This document shows, piece after piece, positions 25,227 to 37,316 of a stretch of 64,000 nt of DNA. The DNA is from Nocardioides sp. GY 10127 (GTDB lineage Bacteria > Actinomycetota > Actinomycetes > Propionibacteriales > Nocardioidaceae). The stretch's first letter is position 1, and each line of letters starts with the position of its first letter. The notes below the pieces were generated by a model. That model was not told the DNA's origin and did no database searches. It was given only the letters and a program-made list of their open reading frames with translations. The DNA lies in assembly GCF_004919085.1 (NCBI RefSeq), contig NZ_STGL01000003.1, positions 1-64,000 on the forward strand, written 5' to 3'. A program made the position numbers and the translations under genes.

Positions 25227-26242
25227 CCGCCCTCGAGCTGCTCGACTACCCCTTCATGCAGCGCGCGCTCATCGCCGCCGTGGTGACCGGACTGGCCGCG
25301 CCCATGGTCGGGATATTCCTGGTGCAGCGCAGGCTCTCGCTCATGGGCGACGGCCTCGGGCACGTCGCGGTCACCGGTATCGCGATCGGCCTGCTCACCG
25401 GCACCTCCCCCACCTGGACGGCGGTGGTGACCGCCGTCCTGGGCGCGCTGCTCATCGAGCTCATCCGCGAGCGCGGGCGGGCCGGCGGCGACGTCGCCCT
25501 CGCGCTGCTGTTCTACGGCGGACTGGCGGGCGGCGTGCTGCTCACCGGCATCGGCGGTCAGAGCGCGGCGAACCTCCAGTCCTACCTCTTCGGCTCCATC
25601 ACCACGATCTCGGTCGCCGACGTGGTGTGGACGATGGTGCTGGCCGCCTTCGTGGTCGTGGTCTGCCTCGGCCTCTCCCCGCAGCTGTTCGCCGTGTCGC
25701 AGGACCCCGAGTTCGCCCGCGTCGCCGGGCTGCGCGTGCGGCTCTACAACGTGCTCGTCGCCGTGGTGGCCGCGGCCACCGTCACCGTCGCGATGCGCAC
25801 GGTCGGGCTGCTGCTGGTCTCCGCGCTGATGATCGTCCCGGTCGCGGCCTCCCAGCAGCTCGCCCGGTCCTTCCGGGCGACGCTCGTGGGCGCCGTCCTG
25901 GTCGGGCTCGTCTCCGCGGTCGGCGGGCTGTGGGTCTCGGCCGTCGCGTCCTACTCCGCCCGGGTCGCGCCCGGCCCGACCATCGTCCTGCTCTCGCTGG
26001 CGTTCTTCGCCCTGGCCTGGCCGGTGGGCGCCTGGTCGCGCCACCGGCAGCGTCTCGCGGCGCCGTTCCCGGACGACCCCTACGCTGTCGAGGACACCGA
26101 CGAGCACGACGTAGCCGGCCACCACGACCACGCCCACGGGCCCGCGTGCGGCCACCAGGCCGTGCCGCACGGGGACCACGTCGACTACGTCCACGACGGT
26201 CACCGGCACGCCGTCCACGGAGAGCACTATGACGAGCACTGA
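25223..26242 (+). CDS. znuB: zinc ABC transporter permease with His-rich tail
   Basis: 339-aa ABC-3 family permease with about 8-9 membrane helices (e.g. ALIAAVVTGLAAPMVGIFLV, TVGLLLVSALMIVPVAASQQ, TIVLLSLAFFALAWPVGAW). The family motif SLMGDGLGHVAVTG is present. After the last helix there is a cytoplasmic tail of about 55 residues with at least 14 His, mixed with Asp and one Cys, absent from typical ZnuB; it could buffer or sense zinc after transport. ATG overlaps znuC stop. The 3' end overlaps zur by 14 nt. Confidence 0.94.
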   Translation: MTALELLDYPFMQRALIAAVVTGLAAPMVGIFLVQRRLSLMGDGLGHVAVTGIAIGLLTGTSPTWTAVVTAVLGALLIELIRERGRAGGDVALALLFYGGLAGGVLLTGIGGQSAANLQSYLFGSITTISVADVVWTMVLAAFVVVVCLGLSPQLFAVSQDPEFARVAGLRVRLYNVLVAVVAAATVTVAMRTVGLLLVSALMIVPVAASQQLARSFRATLVGAVLVGLVSAVGGLWVSAVASYSARVAPGPTIVLLSLAFFALAWPVGAWSRHRQRLAAPFPDDPYAVEDTDEHDVAGHHDHAHGPACGHQAVPHGDHVDYVHDGHRHAVHGEHYDEH

Positions 26243-26720
26243 CCACACCAGCACCGACACCAGCACCGACGGAGGCACCGACGGCGGCACCGACGGAGGC
26301 ACCGACGGCGGCACCGACGGAGGCGCCACCAAGGGCGCGGCCGGCCTGCGGCCCACCCGGCAGCGGCTGGCGGTCAGCGCGGCGATGGAGACGTTCTCGG
26401 ACTTCCGATCGGCCCAGGAGATCCACCAGCTGCTCACCCGCCGCGGCGACACGGTCGGGCTGGCCACCGTCTACCGGACGCTCCAGCGCCTCGCGGACGC
26501 CGGGGAGGTCGACCGGGTGCTCACCGAGGGCGGCGAGGCCGTCTACCGGTCCTGCTCGACCAGCCACCACCACCACATGGTCTGCCGGGTCTGCGGCACC
26601 ACCGTCGAGATCGAGGGCCCCGAGGTCGAGGACTGGGCGCACCGGGTGGCCGAGCAGCACGGCTTCACCGACGTCAGCCACACCCTGGAGATCTTCGGGA
26701 CCTGCACGGCCTGCGCCTGA
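26229..26720 (+). CDS. zur: Fur-family zinc uptake regulator
   Basis: 163-aa repressor. Winged-helix domain (LRPTRQRLAVSAAMETF, SAQEIHQLLTRRG, GLATVYRTLQRLADAGEVD), then the metal/dimer domain with HHHH near VCRVCG (CxxC) and a C-terminal CTAC (CxxC) forming the structural zinc site. The N-terminus (about 10-32) is a TDGG tandem repeat encoded by a 12-bp repeat array. Last gene of the znu operon, overlapping znuB by 14 nt; it probably binds the two Zur boxes before znuA, giving feedback control. Zur rather than Fur is inferred from this context. Confidence 0.9.
   Translation: MTSTDHTSTDTSTDGGTDGGTDGGTDGGTDGGATKGAAGLRPTRQRLAVSAAMETFSDFRSAQEIHQLLTRRGDTVGLATVYRTLQRLADAGEVDRVLTEGGEAVYRSCSTSHHHHMVCRVCGTTVEIEGPEVEDWAHRVAEQHGFTDVSHTLEIFGTCTACA
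26265..26324 (+). repeat. 12-bp coding tandem repeat (5 copies) in zur
   Basis: Five perfect-length copies of ACCGACGGMGGC; the ninth base alternates A/C/A/C/A, so the array also has a 24-bp period. Encodes TDGG repeats. Unit length is a multiple of three, so copy-number change keeps the frame. Confidence 0.95.
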
Positions 26721-26765
26721 GCCGCCCCCCGGAGGGAGAGGTGGCCCCGGCGTAGCGTCGACGCC

Positions 26766-27353
26766 GTGACCGCTCCCGCCTCCCGCCCTGACGACCTCCG
26801 TCACCAGCCCCGTCGCCCAGACGTCGCGCTGCCACCCCTGCGCGTGGTGCTCATGGGGGTCTCCGGCACCGGCAAGTCGACCGTCGCCGAGGGCCTCTCG
26901 CGACGACTCGGCTGGGAGCTGGTCGAGGGCGACGACCTGCACCCGGCGGCGAACGTGGCGAAGATGGCCGCGGGCACGCCGCTCACCGACGAGGACCGCC
27001 GGCCCTGGCTCGACCGGGTCAACGCGGTGCTGGCGGAGCACGCCGAGGCCGGTCGCGGGTGCGTGGCGACGTGCTCGGCGCTGCGGCGGGTCTACCGGGA
27101 CCGGCTGCGCGACGGCGTCCCCGACGTGCTGCCGGTGCTGCTCACCGCGCCCGTCGACGAGCTGCGGCGTCGGGTCTCCCACCGGCCCGACCACTTCATG
27201 CCGGCCTCGCTGCTGGACTCCCAGCTCGCCACGCTCGAGCCCCTGGAGGACGACGAGGACGGGGTGGTGCTGGACGTGACCGGTCCCCCGCCCGCCGTCC
27301 TGGACGCGGCGGTGCGGCTCGTGGCGCAGCGGGCGGTCAGGCCTCGCCCGTGA
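26766..27353 (+). CDS. gntK: gluconokinase
   Basis: 195-aa P-loop kinase that phosphorylates D-gluconate to 6-phosphogluconate, feeding the pentose phosphate pathway. Walker [11 protein letters not shown], then [45 protein letters not shown] and [16 protein letters not shown] are all characteristic of GntK. About 20 extra residues precede the core. GTG start with TAGCGT (26753-26758) 7 nt upstream and no SD, so probably leaderless. Its 3' end overlaps the convergent uppS gene by 17 bp. No gluconate permease is nearby. Confidence 0.94.
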   Translation: MTAPASRPDDLRHQPRRPDVALPPLRVVLMGVSGTGKSTVAEGLSRRLGWELVEGDDLHPAANVAKMAAGTPLTDEDRRPWLDRVNAVLAEHAEAGRGCVATCSALRRVYRDRLRDGVPDVLPVLLTAPVDELRRRVSHRPDHFMPASLLDSQLATLEPLEDDEDGVVLDVTGPPPAVLDAAVRLVAQRAVRPRP

Positions 27354-28158
27354 CCGGGGCCCCCGTGCCGGTGCCGGTGCCGACCTGGTTCGGCAGCGCG
27401 CCGCCATACCTCCGGTCCCGGGAGGCGTAGGCCTCGCAGGCCCGCCAGAGCGCCCGCCGGTCGACGTCCGGCCAGAGGATGTCGGTGAAGACCATCTCGG
27501 CGTAGGCGGCCTGCCACAGCATGAAGTTCGAGAGCCGCTGCTCTCCCGACGTCCGCCACACGAGGTCGGCGTCGGCCAGGTCGGGGACGTAGAGGTACCG
27601 GGCGAAGACCTTCTCGTCCACCTTGTCGGGGTTCACCCGACCCGCCGCCACGTCGCGGGCGAGGGCCCGTGCCGCGTCCGCCAGCTCCGCACGTCCGCCG
27701 TAGTTCACGCACATGGTGAGCGTGCAGACGTCGTTGTCCTTCGTGAGCTCCTCGGCGACCTGGAGCTCCTTGACGACGGACTTCCACAGCCGTGGCGCGC
27801 GGCCGGCCCAGCGCACCCGCACGCCGAGGGCGTGCATCTCGTCGCGGCGCCGACGGATGACGTCGCGGTTGAAGCCCATGAGGAAGCGGACCTCGTCGGG
27901 CGAGCGGGACCAGTTCTCGGTGGAGAAGGCGTAGGCGGAGACCGCCTTCACGCCCAGCTCGATGGCCCCCTCGACGACGTCGAACAACGCGGCCTCGCCG
28001 GCCTCGTGGCCCTTGGTCCGCGGCAGCCCGCGCTCCTTGGCCCAGCGGCCGTTGCCGTCCATGATCACCGCGACGTGCCGGGGCACGAGGTCCGCGGGGA
28101 TCGGCGGGGGCGTGGCCCCCGACGGGTGCGGGGTCGGGCGGGCGACGGGACGCTTCAC
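27337..28158 (-). CDS. uppS: isoprenyl transferase (undecaprenyl/decaprenyl diphosphate synthase)
   Basis: 273-aa cis-prenyltransferase making the polyprenyl diphosphate lipid carrier for cell-wall synthesis, at the inner membrane surface. Seen: [61 protein letters not shown], and the C-terminal RDRRYGG. Length is normal, with a Pro-rich N-terminus and a Gly/Thr-rich tail. GTG 28158 is the start; TAGGCT is 8 nt upstream. The product chain length (C50 or C55) cannot be told. Confidence 0.96.
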   Translation of the reverse strand: MKRPVARPTPHPSGATPPPIPADLVPRHVAVIMDGNGRWAKERGLPRTKGHEAGEAALFDVVEGAIELGVKAVSAYAFSTENWSRSPDEVRFLMGFNRDVIRRRRDEMHALGVRVRWAGRAPRLWKSVVKELQVAEELTKDNDVCTLTMCVNYGGRAELADAARALARDVAAGRVNPDKVDEKVFARYLYVPDLADADLVWRTSGEQRLSNFMLWQAAYAEMVFTDILWPDVDRRALWRACEAYASRDRRYGGALPNQVGTGTGTGAPVTGEA

Positions 28159-28241
28159 GACCCGTGAGCCTACGACGGGCCGCGGCCCGCGCCGATCCCC
28201 GGGCCGACCTCGGGGCCGACCTCCGGGCCGACGGGTCCGGC

Positions 28242-28976
28242 TCAGCGCTCGACGTAGGCCAGCGAGCGCAGGCCACGCTCGAGGTGCCAGGCCACGTACG
28301 CCGAGACCAGCCCGCTGGCCTCGCGGCGCGACCTCGCGTCCGCGTCGGCGACCACCGGCCAGTCCCCGGTGAGCAGCGCCGAGAGCAGGGTGACCGTCTC
28401 CACCGCGGGGCTCGCCGAGCCGGGCACCCGGCACGTGGCGCACAGGACGCCGCCCATGCCGGGGTTGAACCACCGGTGCGGCCCCTCGAGGCCGCAGCGG
28501 GCGCACCCGTCGAAGCAGGGGGCCCAGCCTGCCACGGACAGCGAGCGCAGCAGGTAGGAGTCGAGCACCTGGGCCGGCTCGCGACCCTCCTTGTCCCCGC
28601 ACAGGGCGAAGAGCGCCCCGACGAGCAGGAGGAACTGCTGGACGGCGGGCTCCTTCTCCTCCGCGACGAGCCGCTCGGCGGTCTCGAGCATCGCCGTCCC
28701 GGCCGTGTAGCGGTCGTAGTCCTCCCCCACCCAGCGGCCGAACGGCGTGACCGTCTCGGCCTGCGTGATCGTGTCGAGGCTGCGGCCCTCGGCCAGCTGC
28801 ACGTCGACGTGGGTGAACGGCTCCAGCCGCGAGCCCCACCGCGACGTCGTCCGGCGCACGCCGCGCGCGACGCCGCGCACCAGGCCGTGCTGGCGCGTCA
28901 GCAGCGTGATGATGCGGTCGGCCTCCCCCAGCTTGTGGGTGCGGAGGACGACCGCCTCGTCGCGGTAGAGGGGCAC
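28242..28976 (-). CDS. recO: DNA repair protein RecO
   Basis: 244-aa recombination mediator: loads RecA onto SSB-coated DNA with RecR. N-terminal OB fold ([41 protein letters not shown]), a helical domain, and a zinc-finger-like Cys set (CFDGCARCG, then LCATCR). GTG 28976 starts the conserved [12 protein letters not shown] sequence, with CACAAT 6 nt upstream. 83 bp before uppS on the same strand, the usual recO-uppS order. Confidence 0.94.
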   Translation of the reverse strand: MPLYRDEAVVLRTHKLGEADRIITLLTRQHGLVRGVARGVRRTTSRWGSRLEPFTHVDVQLAEGRSLDTITQAETVTPFGRWVGEDYDRYTAGTAMLETAERLVAEEKEPAVQQFLLLVGALFALCGDKEGREPAQVLDSYLLRSLSVAGWAPCFDGCARCGLEGPHRWFNPGMGGVLCATCRVPGSASPAVETVTLLSALLTGDWPVVADADARSRREASGLVSAYVAWHLERGLRSLAYVER

Positions 28977-29052
28977 CCGGCCATTGTGCCGCGCCGCACC
29001 GACAGGCCGCGGTTCCGGCACGCTGCGGGGCCGTGTGCGCCACACTGTGCTC

Positions 29053-31980
29053 ATGTCCGTGGGTCCCCCCACCCCGGCAGGCGCCCCCAGCGCCGCCGCC
29101 GTAACCCCAGGCGACCGGGTCACGCACCCCGCCGCCCACGGCGACGCGCGGCCGATCGACCACCCCGCCCTCGCGGGCCGGCAGGCACCCGCCCCGCTCG
29201 GGCCGGGGGCCCTCGCGCTCCTCCTCGTGCTCGCGGCGCTCGTCGCCGGCGGCACCCTGCTCGTGAGCGAGCAGTCCGAGGGCTCCGCGCTGCCCGTCGG
29301 CTGGCCCGCGGCCGGCCTCGCGGCGTGGCTGACCGTGCGGGCGCGTCCCGGGTGGACGCAGGTCGTCGTGCCGGTGCTCCTCGCCCTGGCCGTCGGGATC
29401 GCCCACGCCGCCCTCTCCGGCACCCCCCTCGTCGCCTCCGTCGTCCTGGGCGGGACGGACGCCGTGGCGGCGACCGTCGTCGCCCTCTCGCTGCGCGGCG
29501 TCGGCCGCCGCACCTCCTGGCGGGGCCTGGACGGGACGCGCGACCTGGCCCGCCTGCTGGCGGCCTGCCTGGCCGGCTCGCTCGCCTTCGGCGGCGGCAT
29601 CGCCGCGCTGACGCTGGCCTTCTCCGCGTCCGGGGAGGGCCCGACCCCCGCCGGCCTGCTGCGCCTGGGCGGCGCGGCCGTCATCGCCTGGCTCGCGTCC
29701 TCCGTGGTGGCGCTCGCCGCCGTCGGCAGCCCCTCGCCCGCGCCCGGTGAGGGTGCCCGTGGCGGCGAGACCGCGGTGCAGGTCGTGCTGGCGTGCCTGG
29801 CCTTCGGCTTCGCGTTCTCCCCGGGGCAGCAGCTCGCCCTCGCCGTCGCCCCGCTCCCCCTGCTGGCCTGGGCCGCCCTGCGCCTGGGCGCACGGGTGAC
29901 GGCCTTCGAGGTGCTCCTCGTCGGCATCGGGGTCACGCTGGCCACCCAGCAGGGCTGGGGTCCCTACGCGGACACCGACGGCGACCCGGTGCTGCTCTCC
30001 GTCCTCGTCCAGGCCTACGTCGTGTGCGTGGTCCTGCTGACCCTGCCCCCGGCACTGCTGCTCCACCAGCGGCGACGGCTGAGCTCCGCGCTGGTGCGCG
30101 AGCAGGCGCTGTTCACCCGGCACTTCACCGACTCCGTGTTCGGCAACCTGCTGGCGGAGGAGGACGACGCAGGGACCGTCCGGGTCACCCGAGCCAACGA
30201 CGCGGCCCTCGCGGCCCTGGGCCGCAGCCGCGCCAGCATCCTGGGCCAGCCCCTCGGGGCCCTCGTGGACGAGTCCGCCCGGACCCGCCTCGCCCACGCC
30301 ACCGGGCGGGCCGAGACCTGGCGCGGACGGACCGGGGTGCCGGGGCGCCCGGGAGCCCGGCTCGAGCTCGGTCTGACCCCGCTCACCGCGCCCGGGGAGC
30401 AACCGGCGACCTGGTCGGTGCAGCTGCTCGACCTCACCGACCAGGAGGCCGCCCGGCGCCGGGCCGAGGACGCCGAGCGGCTCACCGAGTCCACCCTCGC
30501 GACCACCGCCGCGATGATCGTCGTGTGCGACCCCGACGGCCGGGTGCGGCTCGTCAACGACGCCACCACCCGGGTCACGGGCTGGCCCGCCGCCGACCTG
30601 CTGGGCCGTCCCGTCTGGGAGACCGGGCTCGTCCCCGGCGCCCGGGGCGACCTCGAGACGCTCGCGACCTGGCCCAACCGCTCCGGCGCGCCGGTCGTGC
30701 GCGAGCGCCACGCGCGGACCGCCGCGGGTGACACGCTGCGGGTGCGCTGGAGCGACAACGCCGTGCGGGACGCCGACGGGCAGGCCGCCCTGCTCGTCCT
30801 CACCGGCATCGACGTCACGCAGGAGCGCGCGGCGTCCTCGCTCGTCGACCACCTGCTCCGGGCTCCCGTGGGCACCGGCATCCTCGGCCTGGACGAGCAC
30901 GGCGTCGTCACCGTCGCCAACGCCGGCGCGGAGATCCTGCTCGGCCGGGCCGTGGACGCGCTCGTCGGGACGCCGGTGGCGGACCTGCTCGAGCGCGTGG
31001 ACGCCCTCGGGGAGGCGCCGGCCGAGCCGGGCGACCGGAACGCCGAGGCCCTCACCACGCTCGCCGCCCCCGACGGTGACCTCGCCGAGCCGACCGACTG
31101 GCGGGTGCGGCTCCCCGGCGGCGGGAGCGTCACGCTGTCGGTGACCCTGAGCAGGGTGGACGAGCCGGCCGCACGTTCGCGGTACCTCCTCGTCGCCCGG
31201 GACGTCACGGCGGAGCGACAGGTCGTGGAGCAGCTGAAGGCCCTCGACGGGGCCAAGTCCGACTTCGTCATGACCGTCTCCCACGAGCTGCGCACCCCCA
31301 CCACCTCGATCCTCGGCTACGCCCAGTTCCTCGCCGACGAGCCGCTGGCACCGGAGCAGCTGAAGATGGTGGACGCCGTGCTGCGCAACGCCAAGCGGCT
31401 GGCGGCGATGAACGAGGACCTGCTGTTCCTCGCCCGGATGGACGCCGGGATCGTCGAGGGGCGCGAGCGGCACCGCGTCGACCTGGCGCGGGTGGCCGAG
31501 GAGGCCTGCGAGCGGCATGCGGACGCGGCCGCCCTGCGGGGGCTCTCCCTGTCCTGCACCGCCGAGCGGGGTGCCGAGGTGCTCGGCGACGAGGTGCTGC
31601 TGCGGCGGATGACCGACAACCTGCTCGGCAACGCCGTGAAGTTCACCGAGGCCGGCGGGGAGGTCCACCTCACCGTCACGGGCACGGCCGCCGAGGTCCG
31701 GCTCGAGGTCCGCGACACCGGTCTCGGCATCCCGGCCGAGGAGCAGGAGGGGCTGTTCCAGCGGTTCTACCGCTCCTCGACCGCCGTGGACCGGGCCGTG
31801 CAGGGCCCGGGCCTGGGCCTGTCGATCGTCGCGGCCGTCGTCGCCGCGCACGCCGGGACGGTGTCGGTGCGCTCCGAGCACCTCCAGGGGGCGACCTTCA
31901 CCGTCGTCCTGCCCGGCGCCGCCCCCGAGCCCGGGCACGGCCCGGGCCGGCACACGGCGCTGCCGGTCGGCGAGGGCTGA
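29053..31980 (+). CDS. MASE1/PAS membrane sensor histidine kinase
   Basis: 975-aa sensor kinase. About 40 low-complexity residues, then a MASE1-type membrane sensor of roughly 8 helices (about 45-345, with [17 protein letters not shown]), three PAS-like segments (about 365-480, 490-600 ending [10 protein letters not shown], 605-725 ending [10 protein letters not shown]), HisKA with His744 ([11 protein letters not shown]), and HATPase ([25 protein letters not shown]). No receiver or output domain; no adjacent response regulator, so it is an orphan kinase. Start ATG 29053: CACACT sits exactly 6 nt before it and there is no SD. Divergent from recO across 76 bp. Confidence 0.92.
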   Translation: MSVGPPTPAGAPSAAAVTPGDRVTHPAAHGDARPIDHPALAGRQAPAPLGPGALALLLVLAALVAGGTLLVSEQSEGSALPVGWPAAGLAAWLTVRARPGWTQVVVPVLLALAVGIAHAALSGTPLVASVVLGGTDAVAATVVALSLRGVGRRTSWRGLDGTRDLARLLAACLAGSLAFGGGIAALTLAFSASGEGPTPAGLLRLGGAAVIAWLASSVVALAAVGSPSPAPGEGARGGETAVQVVLACLAFGFAFSPGQQLALAVAPLPLLAWAALRLGARVTAFEVLLVGIGVTLATQQGWGPYADTDGDPVLLSVLVQAYVVCVVLLTLPPALLLHQRRRLSSALVREQALFTRHFTDSVFGNLLAEEDDAGTVRVTRANDAALAALGRSRASILGQPLGALVDESARTRLAHATGRAETWRGRTGVPGRPGARLELGLTPLTAPGEQPATWSVQLLDLTDQEAARRRAEDAERLTESTLATTAAMIVVCDPDGRVRLVNDATTRVTGWPAADLLGRPVWETGLVPGARGDLETLATWPNRSGAPVVRERHARTAAGDTLRVRWSDNAVRDADGQAALLVLTGIDVTQERAASSLVDHLLRAPVGTGILGLDEHGVVTVANAGAEILLGRAVDALVGTPVADLLERVDALGEAPAEPGDRNAEALTTLAAPDGDLAEPTDWRVRLPGGGSVTLSVTLSRVDEPAARSRYLLVARDVTAERQVVEQLKALDGAKSDFVMTVSHELRTPTTSILGYAQFLADEPLAPEQLKMVDAVLRNAKRLAAMNEDLLFLARMDAGIVEGRERHRVDLARVAEEACERHADAAALRGLSLSCTAERGAEVLGDEVLLRRMTDNLLGNAVKFTEAGGEVHLTVTGTAAEVRLEVRDTGLGIPAEEQEGLFQRFYRSSTAVDRAVQGPGLGLSIVAAVVAAHAGTVSVRSEHLQGATFTVVLPGAAPEPGHGPGRHTALPVGEG

Positions 31981-32038
31981 GCGCGCCGGCCACCGGCTCA
32001 CCCCCGACCCACCCCCCACTCACCTCCGCGCAAGCGGA

Positions 32039-32074
32039 AGGGCCCGGCCCTCGAGGTGACGAGGACCGGGCCCT
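32039..32074 (-). terminator. terminator hairpin downstream of leuA
   Basis: Stem AGGGCCCGG (32039-32047) with CCGGGCCCT (32066-32074), with an inner CCTCG/CGAGG helix. Read on the minus strand it follows the leuA stop by about 66 nt and is trailed by TCCGCTTG. It also separates leuA from the convergent kinase gene. Confidence 0.7.
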
Positions 32075-32140
32075 GCAGGCTCGCGGCGGTGGCCAGGGGT
32101 GACGGCCGGTGCGGCAGCCCGTCGACGTGTCCCTGGCCGG

Positions 32141-34129
<1,989 letters not shown>

Positions 34130-34192
34130 TCACCCCGAAGGATGAGGCATCATCGGAACGTGCTGGGATCATTCCGCACTAGTTTTCCGGCC

Positions 34193-34780
34193 ATGTCGAT
34201 CTCACCCCTGAGGGTCGGCGTGCTCGGCGAGCCCGAGCTCGTCGTCCGAGGCCTCGGGCCGCTGCTGGCTGCCGCCGGCGAGGTGGACGTCGACCTCCGC
34301 GTCGTCCCGGCCCCGACGCCGCAGCGGGAGGTCGACGTCGTGCTCCTCGACCCGTACCCGCTCGACCGGCACGACACCACCGCGCGGCTCACCTGGATCG
34401 AGGCCGTCGCCCCGGCCCGGGTGCTGGGCTGGGGCTGGCGGCTGCACCCCGCGCTGGTGCGCCGCACCCTGTCCGCGGGGGCCCGCGGCGTGGTGGCCAA
34501 GACCTGCGGGGGCGTCGAGCTGCTCGCGGCCCTGCGCACGGTGGCGACGGGTGGCTCGGTCGTGCCGCCCACCGGCCCCATGTTCCCCGGGCTCTCCGAC
34601 CGGCAGGCCGAGGTGCTCGTGCTCATCGGGCTCGGACAGTCCAACGACGAGATCGCCGCCAGCCTCGGGGTGTCCGTCAACTCGGTGAAGACCTACATCC
34701 GCGAGATCTACCAGCGCACGGGCACCGCCCGCCGGACCCAGGCCGTCGCCTGGGCGCACCGGCACGGCTGGGCCCCCTGA
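34193..34780 (+). CDS. LuxR-type response regulator with degenerate receiver
   Basis: 195-aa regulator. The C-terminal LuxR/NarL helix-turn-helix is clear (LSDRQAEVLVLIGLGQSNDE, SLGVSVNSVKTYIREIYQRT). The N-terminal domain has the receiver layout: a phospho-acceptor-like Asp in VVLLDPYP and a Lys in GVVAKT, but the acidic pair that binds Mg is replaced by EPE in VGVLGEPELVV, and the sequence between is atypical. No kinase is adjacent. ATG with TAGTTT (34180-34185) 7 nt upstream and no SD. The upstream region is AT-richer than the rest of the window. Divergent from leuL/leuA; targets unknown, possibly the adjacent glycosyltransferases. Confidence 0.85.
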   Translation: MSISPLRVGVLGEPELVVRGLGPLLAAAGEVDVDLRVVPAPTPQREVDVVLLDPYPLDRHDTTARLTWIEAVAPARVLGWGWRLHPALVRRTLSAGARGVVAKTCGGVELLAALRTVATGGSVVPPTGPMFPGLSDRQAEVLVLIGLGQSNDEIAASLGVSVNSVKTYIREIYQRTGTARRTQAVAWAHRHGWAP

Positions 34781-34808
34781 CCGCCGGAGCACCCCGGCCG
34801 CACCCGGG

Positions 34809-37316
34809 TCAGCGGGCGCCGACCAGCTCCTTCTCCCGCGCGTCGTCGGCGGGGCCGAGCGCCAGGTCGGACCCGGGCGGGTCCAGGAGCACCAGCGCGC
34901 CGGACGTCCCGGCGGACGCGAGCCGCGACCGGCTCGGGACCGTCGGCGCGGCGAGGCCCGCCGGCCCACCGGTGGCCGGGGCCACGAAGCGCAGCCGGGG
35001 CTTCTCGATCGGCTCGGGACGGCGGCCGGAGCGGCGCAGCGCGGCACCCATGTCGCTCGGCGGCTGAACCGCCCGACGTCGGGCCTGGGCCGCGGCGGGC
35101 ACCGTGTTGGGCACCGTCTCGGGCGCGGTGCCGTGGCCGGCGTCCGCGGCCTGCCGGGACCGGACGGCGGAGCGCGCCATGGCCGGGGCGGCGGTCGGGC
35201 CGCCGCTGACCAGGCGGCGCAGCCCGCCGCCTGCCGGCGCGGTGCCGCGGGCGACCGGCTCGGCGGCAGCGTCACGGGCAGCGACGGCCTCGCGGGCGGC
35301 GGCAGCCTCCCGGGCGGCCGCCGCCTGCTGGGCTGCGACGGCCTCGCGGGCCGCAGCGGCCCGGGACTCGGCCTCCGCGCGCAGCGCGCGGACCCGCAGG
35401 GCCTCCAGCTCGGCGGCGGCGCGGAGCTCCTCGCGCTCGGTGACCAGGCGGGCGGCCTCGCGCTCCGCCGCCAGGGCGGCCTCCTCCGCCAACGCCGCCT
35501 CGGCGCTGACGGCCAGGACCGGAGCAGCCACCGGAGGAGCCACCGGCACAGCCACGGGCTCGGCCACGGGCTCGGCCACGGGCGTGGCGACCGGGCCGCG
35601 CAGGCGGGCCGCGATGGCCAGTGCGAGACGGCGCCGGCGCGTCATGTACCGGACGCCGTGGGCGGTCTTGTTCCAGGCCGGCCGCCACGACGGGAAGCAG
35701 AGCTCGAGGAACGCCAGCACCGTGGCGGTCGAGAGCAGCGCCCACCACACCGGCGTGAGCAGCACCAGGTGCCGCATGCTGCCGAGCTGGCGGGTGCGTG
35801 CGGCCACGTAGAACGACACCGACGCCAGGCCCAGGTTGCCGACCAGCAGGAGGCCCAGCCCCGCGTAGTAGACGGGCAGCCAGAAGAGCGACTCGATGAG
35901 CGGGGAGCCGGTGACGAGGTACACCGCGGTGAGCACCCACAGCAGGGGGGCCAGCAGCAGGGAGAGGAACGTCCCGCCCACCTGGAGCAGGAACACGGGG
36001 TAGCCGACGGGGCCGAGCGCGCGCAGGTTGCGCAGCGGGTGCCGCAGGAGCACCAGCGAGGTCTGGGCGTAGCCCTTCACCCAGCGGCTGCGCTGGTTGA
36101 TCGCGGCCGAGGCGGTGAGGACGGCCTCCTCGTCGGTCCAGCTGTCGAGCAGGCCGGTGCGCAGCCCGCGCGCCGCGATCGTGCCGCCCAGCTCGGCGTC
36201 CTCGGTGACGTTCCAGGGGTCCCAGGCGCCGACGGAGGCGTCCTGCGGGTCCGGCATGACGGGCATCTGGTCGGGCTCGAGGGCGACGGACCGCAGCACG
36301 CTCAGGGGGAAGTGGTTGGAGGTGCCGCCCAGGGGCACCGGCAGGGCGAAGCGGTCGAGGCCGGCCAGGACGAAGCCGAAGTGCAGGAGGTACTCGTTGC
36401 CGAGGAACCGCGTGGTCCAGGTGGTGGGCCGCACGTCGAACCCCTCGGCGTCACGCAGGACCCGCCCGCTCTCGTCCCGCAGCGGGACGGCGTTGTCGAA
36501 CACCAGGCGCGCCTGCAGGCAGCCGAGCCGCTCCCCCGCGAGCTCGGCGGCGCGGAACGTCTCGACGGCCCGTCGGAGCTGGCCCGGCTCGGGCTTGTCC
36601 TCGGCGTCGTAGATGACGACGAACTCGCCGGTGGCGAACTGGAGCGCGTAGTTGCAGGCCTTGGGCTTGCCGTACGGCGCAACCGCCGGGGTCACGACGA
36701 TCTCGACCCACGGCGGCAGGTCGGCGGCCAGGGCCGCCTCCACCGTCTCGGTGTCGCGCTCCTCCAGGACGAGGAGGCACTGGAGCCGGTCCTTCGGGTA
36801 GTCCATCGCCGACATCGACGCGACCACGAGGGGGATCATGTTGGCCTCGTGGTACATCGGGTGCAGCGTCGTGTAGCGCGGGAGGTCCTCGGTCTCGACG
36901 TGCACGCGCGGCACGTGCCGGTGCCCGCCGCTGGCGAGGACGAGGAACAGCCGCAGCGCGACGTAGGCCACGAGGAACAGCGTGGTCCCCGTGAGCAGGA
37001 GGCGCACGGGCGTCAGCGGGCTGACCAGCGCGGTGGCGGCCAGCAGGAGCAGGGCCGTCACGGCGACCACGCGCTGCGCGCGGGTGAGGGTCACGTCCGC
37101 GGTCTCGCGCCGCCACCCGGTGCGGCCCGTCGAGGACGCCGCGGGGCGCGGCGCCGCGCCGCCCGGCGTGCCCAGCGGGCCGGTCCGCCCGGTGCTGGTG
37201 GGTGCCGTGTTGGTGGGAGCAGTGCGGGTGGGGGCGGTGCCGGCGGCGGCCGTCCCGGTGGAACCGGTCCGCCTGTGCGGGGTGCGGTGCACCACCGTCT
37301 CCTGGGTGAGGCTCAC
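34809..37316 (-). CDS. processive GT2 glycosyltransferase with long coiled-coil tail
   Basis: 835-aa membrane protein resembling cellulose/hyaluronan-type synthases. Thr/Ala/Gly-rich N-terminus with TAPT repeats (about 20-65), two membrane helices (about 83-128), then the GT-A domain: YDAEDKPEPGQL (DxD-like, about 235), VTEDAELG (TED) and QRSRWVKG (QxxRW, about 410), which mark a processive enzyme, followed by about four helices to about 540. Residues 560-835 are unusual: PVAEPVAEPVAV repeats, an Ala/Glu/Arg coiled coil about 590-670, and a basic disordered end. No PilZ domain. The GTG start overlaps the stop of the upstream GT-C gene (GTGA). Sugar and polymer unknown. Confidence 0.82.
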   Translation of the reverse strand: MSLTQETVVHRTPHRRTGSTGTAAAGTAPTRTAPTNTAPTSTGRTGPLGTPGGAAPRPAASSTGRTGWRRETADVTLTRAQRVVAVTALLLLAATALVSPLTPVRLLLTGTTLFLVAYVALRLFLVLASGGHRHVPRVHVETEDLPRYTTLHPMYHEANMIPLVVASMSAMDYPKDRLQCLLVLEERDTETVEAALAADLPPWVEIVVTPAVAPYGKPKACNYALQFATGEFVVIYDAEDKPEPGQLRRAVETFRAAELAGERLGCLQARLVFDNAVPLRDESGRVLRDAEGFDVRPTTWTTRFLGNEYLLHFGFVLAGLDRFALPVPLGGTSNHFPLSVLRSVALEPDQMPVMPDPQDASVGAWDPWNVTEDAELGGTIAARGLRTGLLDSWTDEEAVLTASAAINQRSRWVKGYAQTSLVLLRHPLRNLRALGPVGYPVFLLQVGGTFLSLLLAPLLWVLTAVYLVTGSPLIESLFWLPVYYAGLGLLLVGNLGLASVSFYVAARTRQLGSMRHLVLLTPVWWALLSTATVLAFLELCFPSWRPAWNKTAHGVRYMTRRRRLALAIAARLRGPVATPVAEPVAEPVAVPVAPPVAAPVLAVSAEAALAEEAALAAEREAARLVTEREELRAAAELEALRVRALRAEAESRAAAAREAVAAQQAAAAREAAAAREAVAARDAAAEPVARGTAPAGGGLRRLVSGGPTAAPAMARSAVRSRQAADAGHGTAPETVPNTVPAAAQARRRAVQPPSDMGAALRRSGRRPEPIEKPRLRFVAPATGGPAGLAAPTVPSRSRLASAGTSGALVLLDPPGSDLALGPADDAREKELVGAR

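Noticed and set aside
28159..32019. Long open frame running into uppS, antisense to recO and the MASE1 kinase
   Set aside because: Gly/Arg/Gln-rich shadow of real genes; the uppS start at 28158 has a leaderless promoter signature.
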